Source: Streptomyces roseus
GTDB lineage: Bacteria > Actinomycetota > Actinomycetes > Streptomycetales > Streptomycetaceae
Direction of reading: 5' to 3'
DNA length: 63,545 bases
Assembly (NCBI RefSeq): GCF_001044425.1
Contig: NZ_LFML01000102.1
Location: forward strand, 52,960-116,504
The notes below the pieces were generated by a model. It did not search any database and was not told where the DNA came from. It saw only the letters and a program-made list of their open reading frames with translations. Each line of letters begins with the position of its first letter. Positions within the stretch are counted from its first letter, which is position 1. Position numbers and translations under genes: made by a program. Positions 59,777 through 63,545 of this stretch are shown here, in pieces.

Positions 59777-59995
59777 TCCTCCAGCAAAGCCGTGGTGCGG
59801 GCGCGGCGGCTATGGGCCTGATCAACGAAAACAACTCGCAGTGTGATGGCGGGCTTTGGAGCAACCACCAACGAACTGGCCAGTAGCTGCACGGCATTTG
59901 GTGCGCCCGCCCGATGGATCCGGCCAACCGTCCCGTGATCGGATCACCGAGGTGGGAAAACCCGCGCCTGCAAACCCGTACGGGAAGGCAACACC
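59777..59995. promoter_or_regulatory. Divergent promoter region of the biosynthetic cluster
   Basis: 219 bp, less GC-rich than its surroundings, between ATP-grasp 2 (-) and the radical SAM gene (+). It holds a 13-nt palindrome GTGATC-G-GATCAC at 59935-59947, 49 nt before the radical SAM start, which could bind a regulator. I cannot assign -10/-35 boxes with confidence. Confidence 0.5.
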
Positions 59996-61444
59996 GTGAC
60001 CAGCAGCCTGCACCAGCAGCTCGCCGACCACATCGACCAGGGCGTCATTCCGCCGTACCAGTACTCGTACCCGCCCCGCTCTGCGTACCGCCCCCTCGCG
60101 GAGGGCAAGTGGAGCATCCCCGACGTGTGGGCGAGGGATCTCACCCACCACCAGGTCCCCGAGCTCAACCTGTACCTGCACGTCCCCTTCTGCGACCGCA
60201 AATGCGGCTTCTGCAACCTCTACACGATCATCAGTACCGACGAGGACGTCTACGACGCCTACACCGACGCCCTCTGTACCCAGATCCGCGATCACGCGGA
60301 GATCATCCAGGCCCGGCGTTTACGCACCATCTACATCGGCGGTGGCACCCCCGCACTGCTCAAACCCCGTCACTTCGAGCAGATCTTCACGACCATCGGC
60401 GAGATCTACCCCAACTGGCGCTCCACGGCCGAGGAAGTCGCCGTGGAAGCCACCCCGTCGTCGATCGCCGACGCGCCCGATGAGTTCAAAGCCCTCATCG
60501 ACATGGGCCTCACCCGTGCCAACGTCGGCATCCAGTCCCTCGTCCCGCGCGAGATCCGCGAGGCCGGCCGCGGCGGCGAGGACGAGGACGTCATACGCCG
60601 CGCCCTGCGCACCGCGCACGAGCTCGGCCTCCCGGACCTGTCCACCGACCTGATCATGGGCTTCGCGGGGCAGACCCCCGAGACCTGGCGCCAGAGCGTG
60701 GACGAGCTGGCCGCGCTCCGGCCCACCACCATCAGCACCTACTTCCTCACGGTGCGGCCGGACGCCTGGTTCTCCAAGACCGGCGCGTACCAGTACATGT
60801 GGCAGCCCGAGCTGTACGAACGCTACGACTACGCCCGCCGGGTCTTCCTCGACCACGGCTACGTCCAGGAGGGCTCCGTCCGCTACAAGAAGCCCGGTCG
60901 CGGCGGCTACGTCCAGAAGGTGCTCACCTTCCACGGGGTGCCCCTGCTCGGCCTCGGTGTCGGCGCCCGCTCGTACAACAGCGTGCTCGACTACATGTGC
61001 GGCAGCGTGAAGCCCTCGACGGCCGAGGTCGCCGACTACATCAAGCGGGCCAAGGGCCATGAGCTCGCGCCCGTCACCGGCTTCGAACTGACCGATGAAG
61101 AGATCGTCCGCAAGCGCCTCGTCCTCGACACCTTCGACCTCGACCTCGCGGAGCTCGACCGCTTCGGGTACCAGAAGCACGCCGCCGAGTTCGAAGCCGT
61201 GCTGGAGGCGGCCGAGTCCAACGGGCTCGTCCACCGCCTGGGCCGGCGTGTCCAGTTGACCCCCAAGGGCTTCAAGTACCGCGACGTGCTGTCCTGGATG
61301 TTCTACTCCGGTTCCGTCAAGGACCTCGACCGCGAGTACTACGAGAACCTGCACGCGGCGAACAAGCGCGCCCGGAAGAACATGGGGGCGACGCCGGTAC
61401 GGATCACCGGAGTCGACCTGCGCGAGCGCGAGGGAGCCGCGTGA
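59996..61444 (+). CDS. HemN-like radical SAM enzyme
   Basis: 482-aa radical SAM enzyme. The [4Fe-4S] motif is C66-x3-C70-x2-C73 in HVPFCDRKCGFCN, followed by the SAM-binding YIGGGTPALL and the HemN-type NVGIQSLVPREIREAGR and DLIMGFAGQTPETW. A C-terminal HemN-like domain is present. Besides coproporphyrinogen oxidases, this group includes cyclopropanases and methylases of natural-product pathways, which the setting favours. Leu109 is a TTA codon (60320-60322). GTG start with GGGAAGG. Its stop overlaps the DUF1152 start. Confidence 0.9.
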   Translation: MTSSLHQQLADHIDQGVIPPYQYSYPPRSAYRPLAEGKWSIPDVWARDLTHHQVPELNLYLHVPFCDRKCGFCNLYTIISTDEDVYDAYTDALCTQIRDHAEIIQARRLRTIYIGGGTPALLKPRHFEQIFTTIGEIYPNWRSTAEEVAVEATPSSIADAPDEFKALIDMGLTRANVGIQSLVPREIREAGRGGEDEDVIRRALRTAHELGLPDLSTDLIMGFAGQTPETWRQSVDELAALRPTTISTYFLTVRPDAWFSKTGAYQYMWQPELYERYDYARRVFLDHGYVQEGSVRYKKPGRGGYVQKVLTFHGVPLLGLGVGARSYNSVLDYMCGSVKPSTAEVADYIKRAKGHELAPVTGFELTDEEIVRKRLVLDTFDLDLAELDRFGYQKHAAEFEAVLEAAESNGLVHRLGRRVQLTPKGFKYRDVLSWMFYSGSVKDLDREYYENLHAANKRARKNMGATPVRITGVDLREREGAA

Positions 61445-62547
61445 GCGATCTGTACGTCGCGGCGGGCGGCGGCGGGGATCCCGTCGGGACCCTCATCGCC
61501 GCCCGCACGCTCGCGGCGGGCGCGGACGCAGCGGGCGCCGGGGGCGCGGACGCAGCGGGCGGGGCGGGCGGGGGCCGCCCGGCCCGGCCGCCGCTGATCG
61601 CCACGTACGCCTGGGAGCGCCCCGAGGTGGACCCCACCTCCAGCCCCCTCGGGGAACGGCACTTCGACGGGCTGGTCCACGAGCGGGGCTTCGCGGCCTT
61701 CACCCCCGCCACCCGGGCCCGCCCGCCGGCCGGATCCACCATGCCCGGCCTCGCCCGGGACCTGCCGGCCCGGCTGCTGCTCCTCGACCCCGCCCGGGGG
61801 CTCCGCGCCCTGGCACGGCAGCTCGCGTCCATGGCCGAGGCCGCGGGCGCCCGCCGGATCCGCGTCGTCGACATCGGCGGCGACATCCTGACCCACGGCG
61901 ACGAGCCCGGCCTGTGCAGCCCGTTCGGGGACGCCCTGACCCTCGCCGCGTGCCGGCTCACCGGCGTTCCCACCACCGTCCACGTCGCGGGCCCCGGTCT
62001 CGACGGGGAGATCGGCGAACAGCCCCTCCTCGAACGCCTCGGCGCGAGCCTCCCCGTGCTCCCCGGCCGGGACGCGGCGGCAGCGGCGGCCCGCGCCCTG
62101 GCCTGGCACCCTTCCGAGGCGTCCGCGCTGTGGGCCGCCGCCATCAACGGCGCCCGCGGCCCGGTCCGTACGGCCGGCGGCGTCATCCGCCTCACGGACG
62201 CCTCCGCCCTGCTGTACCCGCTGCCCCTCCAGGAGGCCCTCGGCCACAACCCGGTCGCCCGGGCCCTCGTGGCCGAGCGCCCGGCGACCCTGGAGGAGGC
62301 CGCCGACGTCTCCCACCGCCTCACCGGTATCCCGGGCCTGGAGAGCGAACGTACGCGTGGGCGGCCGCGGCCCCGGCTCGTCTCCCCCGACCGGGACGAG
62401 ATCGACAAGACCCTGCGCGAAGCGGCCGACGGGGCCGACCACCTCACCCTCCGCCACGCCGCCCGCACCCTGGGCCTCACCTGGAAGGACATCCCCGCCC
62501 TCCGAACCCTCCTCGGCACGGGCACGCCGCTCCTCCGCCTCCCCTGA
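61441..62547 (+). CDS. DUF1152 family protein
   Basis: 368-aa protein of unknown function with a Rossmann-like beginning, LYVAAGGGGDPVGTLIAART, an Ala/Gly-rich low-complexity loop (about 28-50) and RIRVVDIGGDILTHGDEPGL near residues 138-157, the diagnostic DUF1152 motif. GTG start overlaps the radical SAM stop (GTGA), so the two are translationally coupled and very likely work together. Confidence 0.87.
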   Translation: MSDLYVAAGGGGDPVGTLIAARTLAAGADAAGAGGADAAGGAGGGRPARPPLIATYAWERPEVDPTSSPLGERHFDGLVHERGFAAFTPATRARPPAGSTMPGLARDLPARLLLLDPARGLRALARQLASMAEAAGARRIRVVDIGGDILTHGDEPGLCSPFGDALTLAACRLTGVPTTVHVAGPGLDGEIGEQPLLERLGASLPVLPGRDAAAAAARALAWHPSEASALWAAAINGARGPVRTAGGVIRLTDASALLYPLPLQEALGHNPVARALVAERPATLEEAADVSHRLTGIPGLESERTRGRPRPRLVSPDRDEIDKTLREAADGADHLTLRHAARTLGLTWKDIPALRTLLGTGTPLLRLP

Positions 62548-62601
62548 CGCCGCCGGAGCAGATCACCGAGGGAAGGGGGCTTCCTCGTACGGGAGGGCGG
62601 G

Positions 62602-62916
62602 TCAGTCGGATTCGCTCGCGAGGTGCAGGGCGAGCTCCTGCAGGATCTCCTGCGAGGACGTCCCCGGTTCCAGCTCGTCGAAGGCGTCCGCGACGGCCTC
62701 GAAGGCCATCACGAAACCGCTGATCAGGGCACTGAGCGGGCCGGACAGCTGATCCAGCATGGCGAATCCGATCTCTGCGGCATCGCCTTCGGCGGGCACG
62801 ACGAACTCGGTCGGAGTCACCTCGCCCAGCAGCGAGGACACGTAGTCGGTTCCGATACCGCCGCGCACACCCGTGAGCGCCGCGATGGCCTTCAGCTTGA
62901 TCTCGTTGCCGGTCAT
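62602..62916 (-). CDS. Hypothetical protein, 104 aa
   Basis: Small acidic helical protein, MTGNEIKLKAIAALTGVRGG, then LLGEVTPTEFVVPAEGDAAE and a C-terminal helix QEILQELALHLASESD. Not recognised. ATG 62916 fits; the longer frame upstream is Arg/Pro-rich and not credible. It lies downstream of the ADF/cofilin-like gene on the same strand (98-bp gap). Confidence 0.65.
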   Translation of the reverse strand: MTGNEIKLKAIAALTGVRGGIGTDYVSSLLGEVTPTEFVVPAEGDAAEIGFAMLDQLSGPLSALISGFVMAFEAVADAFDELEPGTSSQEILQELALHLASESD

Positions 62917-62972
62917 CCCGCGAGGGTACGGCGGCTCCTCCCGCGACGGCTCTCGGCACGCTAAACGAGGAG

Positions 62973-62988
62973 AGCCCCGGACGGGGCT
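62973..62988. terminator. Weak hairpin after the cofilin-like gene
   Basis: AGCCCCG pairs with CGGGGCT with almost no loop; a larger stem CCGGAC/GTCCGG overlaps it. Possible terminator between the cofilin-like and 104-aa genes. Confidence 0.35.
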
Positions 62989-63014
62989 GCGCCGGGGTCC
63001 GGCCCTCGCCTGTG

Positions 63015-63416
63015 TCAGCCGGTCAGGGCGACGAGCCTCCGGTACTCCAGCTGGTCCGTACGCCTGGCCGTCAGGTGCACGCGTACGTCGGTCAGGAACT
63101 CCTTCAGCGCCGCGTATCCGGCGGCGTACGCCTCCTCCTGTCCGCCGGCGGCCTCGGGGACCCACAGGATCAGCACCCGCTCGTTTCTGCGCGTCCCCTC
63201 CGGGCTCGCGAAGGCCAGCTCGTGGACGACAAGGCGCGCCTCCCCGGCGGGCAGGGCCTGGAGCAGCTCGTCGTGGGTGAGATTGCCCTCGACTTCCGGG
63301 ACGAGGCCGTCCGGGGCGTCGCGGTGGCGGAGGATCACGGTGTTGATCTCACGTGTCTCCTTGAGGCGCCGGAGGGCGTCGAGGCAGCCTTCCAGCGGCC
63401 CGGCAGGGCTGGTCAC
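63015..63416 (-). CDS. ADF/cofilin-like small protein
   Basis: 133-aa protein resembling actin-depolymerising factor. The segment RNERVLILWVPEAAGGQEEA, then YAAGYAALKEFLTDVRVHLTAR followed by a Leu/Glu-rich helix, parallels the cofilin core (strand with xVFIxWxPE, then the long helix YASSKDAxKKxLxG and strand). GTG start at 63416. Bacterial members have no proven actin-binding role; here it could be a binding protein of a bacterial actin homologue or a divergent fold. No signal peptide. Confidence 0.6.
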   Translation of the reverse strand: MTSPAGPLEGCLDALRRLKETREINTVILRHRDAPDGLVPEVEGNLTHDELLQALPAGEARLVVHELAFASPEGTRRNERVLILWVPEAAGGQEEAYAAGYAALKEFLTDVRVHLTARRTDQLEYRRLVALTG

Positions 63417-63545
63417 ACGGGCCTCGCTTCACTCATGGGGACTCTGCCTCCGGGCTGTACGCCGGGTTGCGTGGGCCGCGGCCCCGGCGAGGGAAGGCAC
63501 ACGGCATGGATGTGACGGCGGGCCGTGGCCGGTGGGGGGTGGGGG
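63417..63545. other. Right edge, no gene recognised
   Basis: 129 bp upstream of the cofilin-like gene. No open frame with family features. Confidence 0.5.

Noticed and set aside
59996..61444. Housekeeping coproporphyrinogen III dehydrogenase
   Set aside because: HemN-like, but it has a TTA codon, is coupled to DUF1152 and lies in a biosynthetic setting, none of which fits an essential haem enzyme.

Overview
The window is high-GC actinobacterial DNA, almost certainly from a Streptomyces chromosome. The evidence is codon use with G/C third positions, many GTG starts and ATGA/GTGA stop-start overlaps, a complete SapB (ram) lanthipeptide locus, rare TTA codons confined to developmental and secondary-metabolism genes, and typical Streptomyces families (SpoIIE/GAF phosphatase, MEDS/HATPase anti-sigma proteins, SGT-like trypsin). 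I saw no rRNA, tRNA, CRISPR array, transposase, integrase or replication origin.

Layout. 0-6.2 kb holds housekeeping and secreted functions: PepN aminopeptidase, chorismate mutase, secreted trypsin, a HEVTH zinc protease and a Nudix hydrolase. 6.2-11.5 kb and 14.9-19.8 kb are two halves of a KstR2-type regulon for steroid C/D-ring (HIP) catabolism: two SDRs divergent from echA20-ipdA-ipdB-ipdC, then fadA6-kstR2-ipdF divergent from two acyl-CoA dehydrogenases. Both divergent promoters carry nearly the same palindrome. A secreted tyrosine phosphatase, a DEAD-box helicase and a cold-shock protein separate the halves. 19.8-24 kb mixes two SAM methyltransferases and a small membrane protein with three decayed genes (alpha/beta hydrolase, ArsR, LacI). 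24-27.8 kb holds two tandem DUF4139 proteins.

27.8-37.3 kb is a dense partner-switching stress module: a SpoIIE phosphatase, a soluble hybrid histidine kinase, three HATPase anti-sigma-type proteins, two STAS anti-anti-sigma proteins and a SigB/SigF-family sigma factor. 37.3-41.5 kb holds probable stress and envelope genes (DUF4230, MscS, hemerythrin, SRPBCC, DUF1206). 41.6-48.8 kb is the ram locus: ramR convergent with ramC-ramS-ramA-ramB. The 44-aa SapB-like precursor gene lies in the ramC/ramA junction and overlaps the end of ramC. ramR has two TTA codons and ramC one, which implies bldA control. A VanZ-like protein, a BrkB/YihY protein, a 51-aa membrane protein, a YjbQ protein and a YbdK-type ligase follow.

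The most striking gene is at 52.6-54.9 kb: one 752-aa polypeptide that reads as a macro domain, a uracil-DNA-glycosylase-like domain with altered catalytic motifs, and a C-terminal R-S-ExE ADP-ribosyltransferase. I know of no described system with this architecture. Next to it, 54.9-62.5 kb is an unassigned biosynthetic cluster: a GNAT/FemAB-like transferase, an MFS exporter and two ATP-grasp ligases in one coupled operon, divergent from a HemN-like radical SAM enzyme coupled to a DUF1152 protein. Each arm carries a TTA codon. The right edge holds a 104-aa unknown and a small protein resembling eukaryotic ADF/cofilin.
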